Part shown: positions 17,128 through 26,737 of the stretch, one piece after another
How the letters are laid out: every line of letters begins with the position of its first letter
Numbering within the stretch: the stretch's first letter is position 1
Assembly (NCBI GenBank): GCA_948956705.1
Contig: CARCZS010000007.1
Span: 1-64,000 of the forward strand
Source: an uncultured Phocaeicola sp.
GTDB lineage: Bacteria > Bacteroidota > Bacteroidia > Bacteroidales > Bacteroidaceae
DNA length: 64,000 bases
Direction of reading: 5' to 3'
Translations under genes and position numbers: made by a program
The notes under the pieces: generated by a model
The model's input: the letters and a program-made list of their open reading frames with translations, nothing else
Told to the model about the DNA's origin: nothing
The model's database searches: none

Positions 17128-18516
17128 CTATTTCTTTATGTTAGCTTCTTCCAATCCATATCCTTTTTTCTTATTTTCCGCTTTCAACCAAACCGCAAAG
17201 AGTAAAGCCGCTACACCAAAACAAGCAAAAATGCACATTGGCAACGTATAATCATAAGTCTGCATACCATCTACAACCGGGCCTTTGCAATATTCATTCA
17301 GCACATAGCCAATCAAAGCAGGAACACCCATCAATCCCCAATTCTGCACCCAGAAAATAAGAGCATAAGCAGTACCCAATTGTTTTTCGGGAATAATTTT
17401 AGGAACAGAAGGCCACATAGCCGACGGAACCAATGAGAAACCAATCCCCAATACAATCATCACAATAGTAGCAAACCACCAAACATTGAGTACCGGCAAT
17501 GCAAACATGGTATGTACGAAAATTAAAAGAACAGAACCGATAATCATCAGGGTAGCCCCTTTGCCGATACGATCGTATATATTACCGAAGAATGGAGTCA
17601 AGAACAAAGTTCCCAAAGGCAAAAGACTTGGAATTGTTCCGGCAAGTTCTGGATCTACATGGTATTTCTGTACCATCAAATCAGTGGCATATTTCAAGAA
17701 GGGGAACACGGCAGAATAGAATAACACACAAAGCATGGCAATCAGCCAAAAACCCTTATTAGTGATAATCAGCCAAATATCTTTCATACGGAAAGGCTCT
17801 TCCGGTTCTGCGCCCTCTTCTTCTAACGAAGCATCCAGTTTCTTATCATAAAAGGTGTAAATAAAGAAAGCTATCGTACCAATACAAAGCATGATGAGAC
17901 AAAGTAGCAACGGAGCCGGAATATTGGGATGGAAAGTACCATCAGCATCAGTAATTCCAAAAAAAGTAGCAATAGGAACCGTAACGGCTAATGCCAACAT
18001 GGTACCCAAACGAGCTGTAGCCATCTCCATTCCCATAGCCAAAGCCATTTCTTTACCTTTAAACCATTTTACTATGATTTTTGAGACAGTGATACCGGCA
18101 ATTTCCACACCTACCCCGAAGATGGCATATCCTAAAGCGGCTAAACCAACCTGTGTCTTCATACCAAAAAATGTATCACCGACAGGGAAAGTAGTTGAAA
18201 TGGCGTAATATTTTAATCCGCAACCCAGCACCATCAGAACACAGGCTCCCATTCCGGTGAAACGAACTCCCATCTTATCAAGGATAATACCTCCGATAAT
18301 CAGCATGAAAGCGAAAACATTAAACCAGCCATACGCACTTGTAAAGATGCCGTAATCAAGGCTGTCCCATAATAGTTCTTTTTCAAGCATCGTTTTGAGA
18401 GGCGACATTACATCCGTCAGGAAATAACCGCATAACATGGTGAAAGCCACCAGCACCAACACACCCCACCGAAGTGCTTTAGAGTCGTTGAGCTTTTTTT
18501 GAATCTGTTCTTTCAT
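17128..18516 (-). CDS. MFS transporter, substrate unknown
   Basis: A 462-residue protein with about 12 membrane helices and a central cytoplasmic loop rich in Glu (LDASLEEEGAEPEEPFRMKD). The N-terminal half has the MFS motif region LDKMGVRFTG after helix 2, and the C-terminal half has GNIYDRIGKGATLMIIG. It is an inner-membrane secondary transporter; the substrate cannot be told. The frame is open to 18645, but a -7 element at 18563-18570 would put the transcription start inside that extension, so the ATG at 18516 (MKEQIQKKLNDSKALRWG) is chosen; this also removes 43 residues unlike any MFS start. Confidence 0.85.
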   Translation of the reverse strand: MKEQIQKKLNDSKALRWGVLVLVAFTMLCGYFLTDVMSPLKTMLEKELLWDSLDYGIFTSAYGWFNVFAFMLIIGGIILDKMGVRFTGMGACVLMVLGCGLKYYAISTTFPVGDTFFGMKTQVGLAALGYAIFGVGVEIAGITVSKIIVKWFKGKEMALAMGMEMATARLGTMLALAVTVPIATFFGITDADGTFHPNIPAPLLLCLIMLCIGTIAFFIYTFYDKKLDASLEEEGAEPEEPFRMKDIWLIITNKGFWLIAMLCVLFYSAVFPFLKYATDLMVQKYHVDPELAGTIPSLLPLGTLFLTPFFGNIYDRIGKGATLMIIGSVLLIFVHTMFALPVLNVWWFATIVMIVLGIGFSLVPSAMWPSVPKIIPEKQLGTAYALIFWVQNWGLMGVPALIGYVLNEYCKGPVVDGMQTYDYTLPMCIFACFGVAALLFAVWLKAENKKKGYGLEEANIKK

Positions 18517-18562
18517 TTCTTTTATAAGATTTTTGATTAATAGTTTTTCATATTCGAATGGA

Positions 18563-18570
18563 CAAAGATA
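18563..18570 (-). promoter_or_regulatory. -7 promoter element (TATCTTTG) for the MFS gene
   Basis: Minus-strand perfect TAnnTTTG, about 46 bases upstream of the ATG at 18516. It decides the start of that gene. Confidence 0.6.
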
Positions 18571-18611
18571 CAGATTTTTAAGAAGAGAAGAACATTTCCA
18601 TAAAAAAGTTC

Positions 18612-18619
18612 TATCTTTG
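18612..18619 (+). promoter_or_regulatory. -7 promoter element (TATCTTTG) for the DUF3332 gene
   Basis: Perfect match, divergent from the MFS promoter. The leader of about 55 bases contains a short hairpin (CCCGA/TCGGG at 18633-18649). Confidence 0.6.
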
Positions 18620-18682
18620 CAAGATGAATAGTCCCGAATTGTCATCGGGAAAAAGACTTTTATAAACTTAACTTATGTAATT

Positions 18683-19234
18683 ATGAAAAGAAATAAAACA
18701 TTGGTTGTTTGTGCCATGCTGGGTGGAAGCATCATGTTTTCATCATGCATCGGTTCTTTTGGATTATGGAATAATCTGAAGGATTGGAACCAAGGAGTCA
18801 GCAACAAGTTTGTAAACGAACTTATTTTCGTTGCTTTCCACATTGTGCCCGTTTACGAAATCGCTTACCTGGCAGACGTTTTGGTACTCAACTCCATCGA
18901 GTTCTGGAGTGGTTCCAACCCTACGGCTTCTATTGGTGAAGTGAAAGAAGTAAAAGGCGAAAACGGTGAATATTTGGTGAAGACAAACACAGATGGTTAC
19001 ACCATCACTAAAAAGGGAGAAGAAAAATCTGTTGATTTGGTTTACAACAAGGACAACAATACCTGGAATGCTGTAGCCGACGGACAAAGCTTCGAACTGG
19101 TAAAAATGAACGAAGACGGAACTGCAACTGTCAGTATGCAAAACGGTACCTCAATGACTGTCACTCCCGATGCTCAGGGTGTAGCAACTGTAAGAGTAGC
19201 AGCCGGAAGTTCTGTATTCTTTGCTGCCCGCTAA
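18683..19234 (+). CDS. DUF3332 family lipoprotein
   Basis: A 183-residue lipoprotein (MKRNKTLVVCAMLGGSIMF, lipobox SSC). The first 70 residues carry the DUF3332 pattern: short aromatic segment GSFGLWNNLKDWNQG, then two hydrophobic stretches (VNELIFVAFHIVPVYEIAYL and DVLVLNSIEFWSG). The C-terminal half is a small beta-rich region (GEYLVKTNTDGYTITKKGEE, VTPDAQGVATVRVAAGSSVF). The family is found across Bacteroidetes and Proteobacteria and has no known function. It is monocistronic. Confidence 0.82.
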   Translation: MKRNKTLVVCAMLGGSIMFSSCIGSFGLWNNLKDWNQGVSNKFVNELIFVAFHIVPVYEIAYLADVLVLNSIEFWSGSNPTASIGEVKEVKGENGEYLVKTNTDGYTITKKGEEKSVDLVYNKDNNTWNAVADGQSFELVKMNEDGTATVSMQNGTSMTVTPDAQGVATVRVAAGSSVFFAAR

Positions 19235-19297
19235 TACAACTTTTTTTATAGTAAGAAGGGGTTGTGTCCAAACGTGGATAATGCTGTCGTTTCGTTC

Positions 19298-19367
19298 GTA
19301 GGGGCGAGGTTCGCTCGCCCGAAAACAGTTTACTTTGTGTCTTCGGGCAGGCAAACCCTGCCCCTAC
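19298..19367. repeat. REP-like double-hairpin element, copy A
   Basis: Bounded by GTAGGGGC and GCCCCTAC. The left arm folds as GGGCGAG-GTTCG-CTCGCCC and the right arm as GGGCAGG-CAAA-CCCTGCCC, joined by 22 AT-rich bases. It lies between the DUF3332 and propeller genes. The tips differ from copies B-D while the outer boundary is identical. Confidence 0.8.
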
Positions 19368-19434
19368 AGCTGACGATGGGATAGGCCGGTTTAGTTTTGA
19401 CATACTCCCTTTCCTTTTAGTTACCCCAAATACC

Positions 19435-20691
19435 ATGAAAAAGCAAATTATCTTAAGTGCTGTGCTCCTGTTATTACTAGGTTCCTGTGCACAACCAAGT
19501 CAAACCAACGATTCAAAAGCCATTGACATCGCCGGCAGTATTGAACAGCTCACCGAATTAAAGGTGTCTCAATTAGGAAAAAACATCCGTTACGTACCGC
19601 TGGAAACGACTGATTCTTCTTTAATAGGAAACTCATACTCCATCAAACTCCTAAAAGATAAAATCTTGGTGACAACCGGCTCTCGCTGTCTCGCATTCGA
19701 CAAACAGACAGGAAAATATTTGTGCAGTATAGGACACAGAGGAAATGACCCGGAAGGATACAGCAATGCAATGTACTACGTCCATCCCCAAACCGGAACT
19801 CTTTACTTTCATCGCCAACCAAATAAATTGCTCAAATACAGTCAAGAAGGCACATTTCTGGGAGAAGTCACACTGCCCAAGAACCTGACACAAGGATTTT
19901 GTGCCACTTTTACCGATTCGCTTATTATCGGCCATTATGGGGAAGCCATTGGAATTCCCTCTTCCAACAATAAGTTGGTATGGTTTAACGAAAAAGGGGA
20001 AGCAAAAGACTCTATAAACAACAGCAACCCTTATGTTGAGCAAACTATCACTCCCAATGATATTGCATCCATCTCAGTTCTTCATGGAAAAACAGGGAAA
20101 AAAGCCTTCGGAATGTTAGGCTACAATGGGGTGATTATTTTAGAATCTAAAAATGGAAAGAAATACTATATGCCGGTAAATTACCCCACCGTATGGAATA
20201 GCGGAAATGATATCCATTTCAGAGAAGCATTGAAAGACACCATCTTTACGATAAAAGGGAATGAAATGCAACCCTATCTCACATTTAATATAGGCAAATG
20301 GACTTTGCCGACTGATAAGATTGGAGACAAAGAAGGTACGGAAGAATATATCACCGTTTCATATGTCATGGAGACTCCGCAAAATATCTTATTCCAATGC
20401 ATACAAGGAATATATAGTCGGAACATACCTTTCACCGGAATCTATGATAAGGCAACCGGAAAGACTTATATGAATAAAAACGAAGCCGGATTAACTGATG
20501 ACTTGAGCCGGTTTATGCCTTTCTTTCCAGAAACACACTCGGAACAAGGAGAATATGCCTCTTTACAGGAAGTTGGAGATATCCAGAAATGGCTGGATGA
20601 ACATCCTGAAACTGCCCAAGAAGGAAAACTGAGTTTTTTGAAGGATATAAATGAAGATTCCAATCCGGTTTGCATCATTGTAGAACCATAA
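19435..20691 (+). CDS. Six-bladed beta-propeller lipoprotein (Bacteroides family)
   Basis: A 418-residue lipoprotein (MKKQIILSAVLLLLLGSC). The mature part resembles the Bacteroides 6-bladed propeller proteins: the opening RYVPLETTDSSLIGN, the blade pattern CLAFDKQTGKYLCSIGHRGN then GYSNAMYYVHPQTGTLYFHR, and LLKYSQEGTFLGEV. These proteins are cell-envelope proteins of unknown role, often in families of several paralogues. No clear TAnnTTTG lies upstream; the REP-like copy A ends 67 bases before the start. A terminator follows 12 bases after the stop. Confidence 0.75.
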   Translation: MKKQIILSAVLLLLLGSCAQPSQTNDSKAIDIAGSIEQLTELKVSQLGKNIRYVPLETTDSSLIGNSYSIKLLKDKILVTTGSRCLAFDKQTGKYLCSIGHRGNDPEGYSNAMYYVHPQTGTLYFHRQPNKLLKYSQEGTFLGEVTLPKNLTQGFCATFTDSLIIGHYGEAIGIPSSNNKLVWFNEKGEAKDSINNSNPYVEQTITPNDIASISVLHGKTGKKAFGMLGYNGVIILESKNGKKYYMPVNYPTVWNSGNDIHFREALKDTIFTIKGNEMQPYLTFNIGKWTLPTDKIGDKEGTEEYITVSYVMETPQNILFQCIQGIYSRNIPFTGIYDKATGKTYMNKNEAGLTDDLSRFMPFFPETHSEQGEYASLQEVGDIQKWLDEHPETAQEGKLSFLKDINEDSNPVCIIVEP

Positions 20692-20703
20692 ATAAAATAT
20701 AAT

Positions 20704-20748
20704 AAGGCTGCCTATAAGTATCACTACTTCGGCAGCCTTTCTTTCTTC
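20704..20748 (+). terminator. Intrinsic terminator after the propeller lipoprotein gene
   Basis: Stem AAGGCTGCC (20704-20712) / GGCAGCCTT (20731-20739) followed by TCTTTCTTC. It lies between convergent genes and may also serve the efflux operon. Confidence 0.75.
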
Positions 20749-20778
20749 ATCTCTATGAAGATTACAGTATGCTAAATT

Positions 20779-22167
20779 TTAATCACGTCCTCCACCTAAT
20801 GCCTGATAGAGGTTTATCATACCTTGCATCTCTGTAAAGCGATTCGCCACTTGGCTCAATTGCGCACTGAGCAATGTTTGCTGAGCCGTCAATACTTCCA
20901 GATAAGTAGTATTCCCATGTTTCATCAACAGAGAAGTGCTCTCAAGAGCTTTATTCAGCGATATAATTTGTCTATCATAATAAGCCGACTTCTCCTGCGC
21001 TGTCTGATACTTCACCAATGCCTCATTGACTTCACTTCCCGCATTCAACAAAGCCTGTTGAAAACTTAACTTTGCTTCTTCCTGTTGGGCTCGGGCTATC
21101 TTCAGCTGTGCAATATTCGCACCTTTATTAAATAATGGTTGCGTCAATGAGCCAATAGCTGTTGCTATAAATTTGCCCGGATTAACAATCATACTTCCAG
21201 CAGAGTTTGTCCATCCGGCATTTCCACTCAACATAATAGAAGGATAGAATGCAGACCGTGCCTGATTAGTAGCATAGAAAGCCGCCTCCAGCGAACGTTC
21301 CGCACTACGTACATCGGGGCGGTTGGCAAGCATCTGTACAGGAATACCTACTGATAGGTTCTTCGGTAAACCGTTGGGACTATTCCATGTATCCACCCCA
21401 ACGAGTAAACCGCGCTGAATAGCATGAGGAGCTTCTGCCAATAACAGCGAAAGGCTGTTTTCTACCTGATTAATCTGTTCTTTCAAGTCGAGAACAGAAG
21501 TGCATATAGTATAGTATGTAGCTTCCATTTGTGAAACAGCCGCCTCATTCGCCAGTCCCGCCTCCATCAAGGCACGGGTAGCATCTACGGTTTCTTTCCA
21601 TGACTGTTCAGTCCGGATAGAGATTTCCAGTTGGTTGTCCAGCATCAGCAAAGTATAGTAAGTATTGGCTATACCGGCTATCAGCTGGGTCTGGACAGCC
21701 TGCTTGTAGTCACGACTCTGTTCGAGCAACGCCTTTGCCTGACGTTTCGCATTACGGATACGCCCGAAGATATCTATTTCCCAACTTGCCGTAACCGGTA
21801 AAGTATAGGTTTGTACAGCCTTTCCTTTATCAAAACTGCTAACTGTTCCCTGTGGTGACAAAGCGAAAGAAGGCAGATAGGCCAATTTAGCTGAAAGCAT
21901 GGTAGCTTCCGCCTCCTTCACACGCCATTGTGCCGACTGCAAATCCGTATTGTTCTGCAATCCCTGCTCTATCAGCCCCTGAAGCTGCGGATCGGTAAAG
22001 ACCTCCCTCCAGCTCAGATTGCCGATATTATCCAACGTATCAGCAACCACAACCTCTTCCCCATACAAATTATCGGGCACCTCGGTTGCAGGTTTATAGT
22101 TGGTATATATGCCGCAGCTACTCAGTGTGAGGGCTGCGACAGTTGATATAATGATTTGTTTTTTCAT
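20779..22167 (-). CDS. RND efflux outer-membrane channel (TolC/OprM/NodT family)
   Basis: A 462-residue outer-membrane factor with a lipobox (TLSSC) after the signal peptide. It has two OEP repeats: residues about 60-240 (WREVFTDPQLQGLIEQGLQN, LSAKLAYLPSFALSPQG) and about 260-455 (NRPDVRSAERSLEAAFYATN, ARSAFYPSIMLSGNAGW). The NRPDVRxAE motif is diagnostic. It forms the trimeric exit duct for the pump encoded just upstream; the gap of 89 bases is the longest within the operon. Confidence 0.93.
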   Translation of the reverse strand: MKKQIIISTVAALTLSSCGIYTNYKPATEVPDNLYGEEVVVADTLDNIGNLSWREVFTDPQLQGLIEQGLQNNTDLQSAQWRVKEAEATMLSAKLAYLPSFALSPQGTVSSFDKGKAVQTYTLPVTASWEIDIFGRIRNAKRQAKALLEQSRDYKQAVQTQLIAGIANTYYTLLMLDNQLEISIRTEQSWKETVDATRALMEAGLANEAAVSQMEATYYTICTSVLDLKEQINQVENSLSLLLAEAPHAIQRGLLVGVDTWNSPNGLPKNLSVGIPVQMLANRPDVRSAERSLEAAFYATNQARSAFYPSIMLSGNAGWTNSAGSMIVNPGKFIATAIGSLTQPLFNKGANIAQLKIARAQQEEAKLSFQQALLNAGSEVNEALVKYQTAQEKSAYYDRQIISLNKALESTSLLMKHGNTTYLEVLTAQQTLLSAQLSQVANRFTEMQGMINLYQALGGGRD

Positions 22168-22256
22168 TCTTATACTATTTAATTATGCACACATCCGGGC
22201 GGTGTCAAAGCTAAAACAACCTATCATATTGTCATTCTGAGCATCACCCTACGATG

Positions 22257-25200
22257 TTAATGCTTTCCTTTTTCTTCAATGTGGTGCTGTCTTTCTTCTC
22301 TTGCTTCTATACATTCTTCCTGAATCTGCCAATCGGACGCCGGCTGAAACTGAATAGGACGTACCTTTTCCTGCAAATATTGGAATACGATAAACAAAGA
22401 AGGTACAATAAACAGTAACGCCAGCGTACCAATCACCATACCGCCCACAGTACCTGTACCCAGTGAACTGTTACCATTAGCACCTACCCCACTGGCAACC
22501 ATCAACGGGAACAAACCGAAAATCATGGTCAAAGCAGTCATCAAGATAGGACGCAAACGAGCCTTGGCGGCAGAAAGTGCGGCAGAAGTCAGACTCATAC
22601 CTGCCTTGCGGCGCTCAGTAGCATACTCGGTCAGCAAGATGGCAGTCTTGGCAAGCAAACCAATCAACATAATCAAACCGGTCTGCAAATAAATATTGTT
22701 TTCCAGCCCCATCATCTTCGCAAACAGGAAGCTACCCATCAAACCGAACGGCACGGAAAGCAATACGGCAAACGGAATAAGGAAACTTTCATAAAGCGCA
22801 CTCAAGATGAGATAGATCATCAGGAAGCAAATACCAAAGATGATAATAGTCGTGCCTCCCTGGTCGGTCTCTTCACGAGTAATACCACCGAAATCATATC
22901 CGAAACCTTTCGGAAGTGCTTGTACGGCAGTCTCCTGAACAGCACGGATAGCATCACCGGTACTATACCCTTCAGCAGGCATCGCGTTCACAGCAATGGA
23001 GTTGAACATATTGAAACGGCTCAATGATTCTGCGCCATAACTGCGGGTCAATGTCACAAACTGGCCGAGGGGAGCCATCTCGCCATTCGACATACGCACA
23101 AAGATATTGTTCAACGAGCTTTCATCCACACGATATTTAGGATCAGCCTGAATCATCACCTTATATACTTTAGAGAAACGGTTGAAGTTGGAAACATACT
23201 GTCCGCCATAGTAGCCCGACAACGTACTTAACACCGCATCCGGAGTGATGCCGGCGCGTTTACATTTAGACGCGTCTACCTCTACCGTCCATTGCGGATA
23301 ACGGATATCAAAGGTAGAATAGGCCATCGCAATTTCGGGACGCTGGTTCAAAACGCCCAGATATTGCTGGGTAGTATTGAAGAAAGTACCCACATCACCA
23401 CCTTGTTTATCCTGCATGTGGAGTTCCAACGCATTACCCATACCATAGCCCGGAATCATACCCGGAGAGATGGCAAACACACTGGCATCCTTGATGTCTG
23501 CGGTACGGCCATATACCTGCCCGATTACCGCCTGTACATCATTCTCTTTTCCTTCACGCTCATCCCAAGGTTTGAGTTTCAGAATCAGCATACCGAAAGA
23601 GTTACCCTGACCTGCCAGCAAACCATAACCGGCCACACGCTGCACATGCAATACCTGCGGAATATCCATCATACGCTTTTCGATACGCATCATTACGTCA
23701 TTGGTCGTTTTCAATGAACTACCTGCCGCCGTACTGACATTGACAAACACAACCCCCTGGTCTTCATCGGGCACCAAACTGGTTTTGGTGGTATTCATCA
23801 AGAACGCCAACAATACTACCGAAGCCGTGAGAAGTGTCCATACCATCCATTTGCGTTTGATAAAGAACAACACCCCTTTCTTATATCTTTCAATCATCAC
23901 ATCAAAAGCCGCATTGAACGCTTTACGGAAACGTGCCGCAAAGTTGTTGTTCACCGTACCGTCTGCATTGATATACGGTTTCAGGAACAAAGCGCACAGT
24001 GCCGGACTCAGCGTCAACGCATTGACGGCAGATATACCTACAGCGACCGCCATTGTCAAACCAAACTGTGTATAAAAAGTACCGGAAGTTCCGCTCATGA
24101 ACGAAACCGGAATAAACACCGCCATAAATACCAATGAAGAAGAGATAACCGCATTACTGATACCCTTCATGGCATCGATACTGGCCATATAAGAAGAGCG
24201 GTAGCCCACATCAAAACGTGCCTGCACCGCCTCGACGACGACTATGGCATCATCTACCACCGTACCGATGACCAGCACCAAGGCAAACAAGGTAATCAGG
24301 TTGATACTGAATCCGGCTATCGACATAAAAGCGAAGGTACCAATCAAAGATACAATGATACCCACCAACGGAATGACCGTAGAACGGATATCCTGCAAGA
24401 ATACATACACAATCAAGATGACCAAGAAGATAGCCTCAAACAAAGTCTTCACCACCTCATGAATAGATGCATAAAGGAAATCGTTGGAACTCATCACTTT
24501 GGTCAGCTCCACCCCTTTCGGCAAATCCTTGGCAGCTTCTTCCAGCAAAGCATCAATGTTATTGTTCACTTCCGTAGCATTAGAGCCGGCCGTCTGGAAA
24601 ATCATACAAGAGATACCGGGGTGTCCGTCCATCGCACCATGATAGGCATAACTCTCTTCACCCATCTCAATATCGGCAATCTCTTTCAGTTTCAGCACCT
24701 CACCATCATCTGAAGACCGAATCACAATTTCACCGAATTCTTCCGGAGTAATCAAACGGCCTTTATACTTCATGGTATATTGGTAAGTCTCATCAGAGTT
24801 CTCACCGAATGAACCGGTAGCCGATTCTATATTCTGCTCTGCCAACACCTGAGTAACATCCGATGGAATCAGTTTATACTGAGCCATCACGTCAGGCTTC
24901 ATCCAGATACGCATACTATAGTCTCCACCCATAATCATCATATCACCTACTCCCTGAATACGGAGAATAGAAGGTTTCAGGTTGATACTGATATAGTTGG
25001 AAAGGAATTTCTCATCATACGAATCATCCGGACTATAGAGTGAGAACATCTGCAAGATACTGGTCTGACGCTTTGAAGTGGTCACGCCCACCTGGGTTAC
25101 TTCGGCAGGGAGCTGTCCGGTAGCCTTGGATACGCGGTTCTGCACATTGACCGCCGCCATATCGGGGTCTGTCCCCTGTTTGAAATACACAGTAATGTCT

Positions 25201-25466
25201 ACCGTACCGGCATTGGTAGCGGTGGAAGTCATATAAGTCATGTTTTCCACACCATTAATCGCTTCTTCCAACGGAGCGATCACACTCTTTTGAAGCGTTT
25301 CCGCACTAGCGCCGAAATAAGAGGTGTTTACCTGGATGGTAGGCGGAGCAATATCCGGATATTGCTCGACGGGCAAAGTGAACAGCCCGATGATGCCCAC
25401 TACGACTATCGAAATAGAGATAACTGCCGATAGGATGGGGCGTTCTATAAAGGTTCTTAAATTCAT
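22257..25466 (-). CDS. RND multidrug efflux pump, inner-membrane permease (HAE1/AcrB type)
   Basis: A 1069-residue pump with the AcrB layout: TM1 after MNLRTFIERPILSAVISI, two large periplasmic loops, and the proton-relay Asp pair in TM4 (VLVIGTVVDDAIVVVEAVQ). The opening LPVEQYPDIAPPTIQV matches the hydrophobe/amphiphile efflux branch, and QLPAEVTQVGV is typical of that branch. It exports drugs, bile salts or detergents across the envelope using the proton gradient. It starts 8 bases after the adaptor gene. Confidence 0.95.
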   Translation of the reverse strand: MNLRTFIERPILSAVISISIVVVGIIGLFTLPVEQYPDIAPPTIQVNTSYFGASAETLQKSVIAPLEEAINGVENMTYMTSTATNAGTVDITVYFKQGTDPDMAAVNVQNRVSKATGQLPAEVTQVGVTTSKRQTSILQMFSLYSPDDSYDEKFLSNYISINLKPSILRIQGVGDMMIMGGDYSMRIWMKPDVMAQYKLIPSDVTQVLAEQNIESATGSFGENSDETYQYTMKYKGRLITPEEFGEIVIRSSDDGEVLKLKEIADIEMGEESYAYHGAMDGHPGISCMIFQTAGSNATEVNNNIDALLEEAAKDLPKGVELTKVMSSNDFLYASIHEVVKTLFEAIFLVILIVYVFLQDIRSTVIPLVGIIVSLIGTFAFMSIAGFSINLITLFALVLVIGTVVDDAIVVVEAVQARFDVGYRSSYMASIDAMKGISNAVISSSLVFMAVFIPVSFMSGTSGTFYTQFGLTMAVAVGISAVNALTLSPALCALFLKPYINADGTVNNNFAARFRKAFNAAFDVMIERYKKGVLFFIKRKWMVWTLLTASVVLLAFLMNTTKTSLVPDEDQGVVFVNVSTAAGSSLKTTNDVMMRIEKRMMDIPQVLHVQRVAGYGLLAGQGNSFGMLILKLKPWDEREGKENDVQAVIGQVYGRTADIKDASVFAISPGMIPGYGMGNALELHMQDKQGGDVGTFFNTTQQYLGVLNQRPEIAMAYSTFDIRYPQWTVEVDASKCKRAGITPDAVLSTLSGYYGGQYVSNFNRFSKVYKVMIQADPKYRVDESSLNNIFVRMSNGEMAPLGQFVTLTRSYGAESLSRFNMFNSIAVNAMPAEGYSTGDAIRAVQETAVQALPKGFGYDFGGITREETDQGGTTIIIFGICFLMIYLILSALYESFLIPFAVLLSVPFGLMGSFLFAKMMGLENNIYLQTGLIMLIGLLAKTAILLTEYATERRKAGMSLTSAALSAAKARLRPILMTALTMIFGLFPLMVASGVGANGNSSLGTGTVGGMVIGTLALLFIVPSLFIVFQYLQEKVRPIQFQPASDWQIQEECIEAREERQHHIEEKGKH

Positions 25467-25474
25467 TTTCTTTC

Positions 25475-26581
25475 TTAGTTTTGTTTTACTTTAATCGAAG
25501 TACCTTCACGCAGCAAACCTACGCCTTCGGCAACAATGATATCTCCTTCTTTCAAACCATCGTTCACGATATATTCCTGACCGCCGTTTACACGGGTCAC
25601 GCTGACGGGAGCCGATTGCGCCTTGCCATCTACTACCTTATATACGTATGTAATATCCTGAATTTCGAAAGCGGTTGCTTGAGGGATAACCAGACTTCCT
25701 TTCATAGTAACCGGAAGAATCACATTTCCCGATGTTCCGCTGTACAGCAAACCATTCTTGTTCGGGAATACGGCACGAAGGCTGGCAGTACCGGTATTCC
25801 GGTCAACCACTCCACTGATTGTTTCAATACGTCCTTTCTCACCATACATGGACTTGTCATTCAATTGCAATTCCACTTCCGGCATATTCTTCAATGCCTC
25901 AGCCTTAGAACCATATTGGCGGGTCAAAGCCAACAATTGGTTTTCAGTCATCGAGAAGTACACATACATATCCGAATTATCGGAAACCGTGGTCAACGGT
26001 TGCGGCAGGCTGGCACTAACCAATGCGCCTACGCGGTAAGGCAAAGTACCGATCACCCCATCCGAGGGACTTTTCACTTCCGTATAAGACAGATTATTGC
26101 GGGCGCTTACTTCCTGAGCTTTAGCCTGAGCCAACTGAGCCTTGGCGGTGAGCCAGGAGTTTTCGGCCGTCTTCAGGTCAAATTCAGAAACTACTTTTTT
26201 GGCAAACAGTTCTTTCTTGCTGTCGTATGTCAACTGTGCAGTAGCCAGTCCGGCTTTTGCCGATTCCACATTGGCCACAGCCGTCTCCAAAGCTGCCTTA
26301 TAGGGCACTTGGTCAATAATAAACAATACTTGTCCTTTGCGCACAGCCTGTCCTTCCTCTACACAAAGTTTAGTGAGGAAACCGGAAACCTGCGGATAAA
26401 TATCAATATCCTGACGTCCGCGGATAGTCGCCGAATAAGTAGTAGATAAAACCTTATCCGAAGGAGTCACTTTCAGTACTGCATATTCCGACTCCACTTG
26501 TGTTTCAGGCACCTGTTTACACGATGTCCCCAATGCTGCACAACCAACTAATACCATTAGTCGCATCCATTTTCTGTTCAT
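25475..26581 (-). CDS. RND efflux periplasmic adaptor (membrane fusion) lipoprotein
   Basis: A 368-residue membrane-fusion protein. After a lipobox (LGTSC) come the lipoyl half-motif (PQVSGFLTKLCVEEGQAVRKG), an alpha-hairpin (residues about 85-150, AQLTYDSKKELFAKKVVSEF), the second lipoyl half (TEVKSPSDGVIGTL) and beta-barrel domains. It bridges pump and outer-membrane channel. The frame is open to 26647, but the -7 element at 26615-26622 makes that start impossible; the ATG at 26581 (MNRKWMRL) or 26590 is used. Confidence 0.93.
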   Translation of the reverse strand: MNRKWMRLMVLVGCAALGTSCKQVPETQVESEYAVLKVTPSDKVLSTTYSATIRGRQDIDIYPQVSGFLTKLCVEEGQAVRKGQVLFIIDQVPYKAALETAVANVESAKAGLATAQLTYDSKKELFAKKVVSEFDLKTAENSWLTAKAQLAQAKAQEVSARNNLSYTEVKSPSDGVIGTLPYRVGALVSASLPQPLTTVSDNSDMYVYFSMTENQLLALTRQYGSKAEALKNMPEVELQLNDKSMYGEKGRIETISGVVDRNTGTASLRAVFPNKNGLLYSGTSGNVILPVTMKGSLVIPQATAFEIQDITYVYKVVDGKAQSAPVSVTRVNGGQEYIVNDGLKEGDIIVAEGVGLLREGTSIKVKQN

Positions 26582-26614
26582 TGTTATCATATTCCAATCT
26601 TTTAAATTCGGATG

Positions 26615-26622
26615 CAAAGGTA
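26615..26622 (-). promoter_or_regulatory. -7 promoter element (TACCTTTG) for the RND efflux operon
   Basis: Minus-strand perfect TAnnTTTG, 33 bases upstream of the ATG at 26581. It is divergent from the AraC promoter at 26711. Confidence 0.6.
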
Positions 26623-26710
26623 GATGGAATTTCGCAAGTCGGCGCATTCAATTATTAGCCGCCATTGTTCAATTTCGGAATATAAACCTCATTATTACAA
26701 ATAAAACAGT

Positions 26711-26718
26711 TATTTTTG
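26711..26718 (+). promoter_or_regulatory. -7 promoter element (TATTTTTG) for the AraC regulator
   Basis: Perfect match 19 bases upstream of the ATG at 26738. The 89 bases between the two divergent elements are the likely site of control of the efflux operon. Confidence 0.55.
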
Positions 26719-26737
26719 TGTCAAAATAAGAATAGAT

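Noticed and set aside
18633..18649. Short hairpin in the DUF3332 leader as a riboswitch or attenuator
   Set aside because: A 5-base-pair stem is too weak and has no T run or conserved aptamer words.
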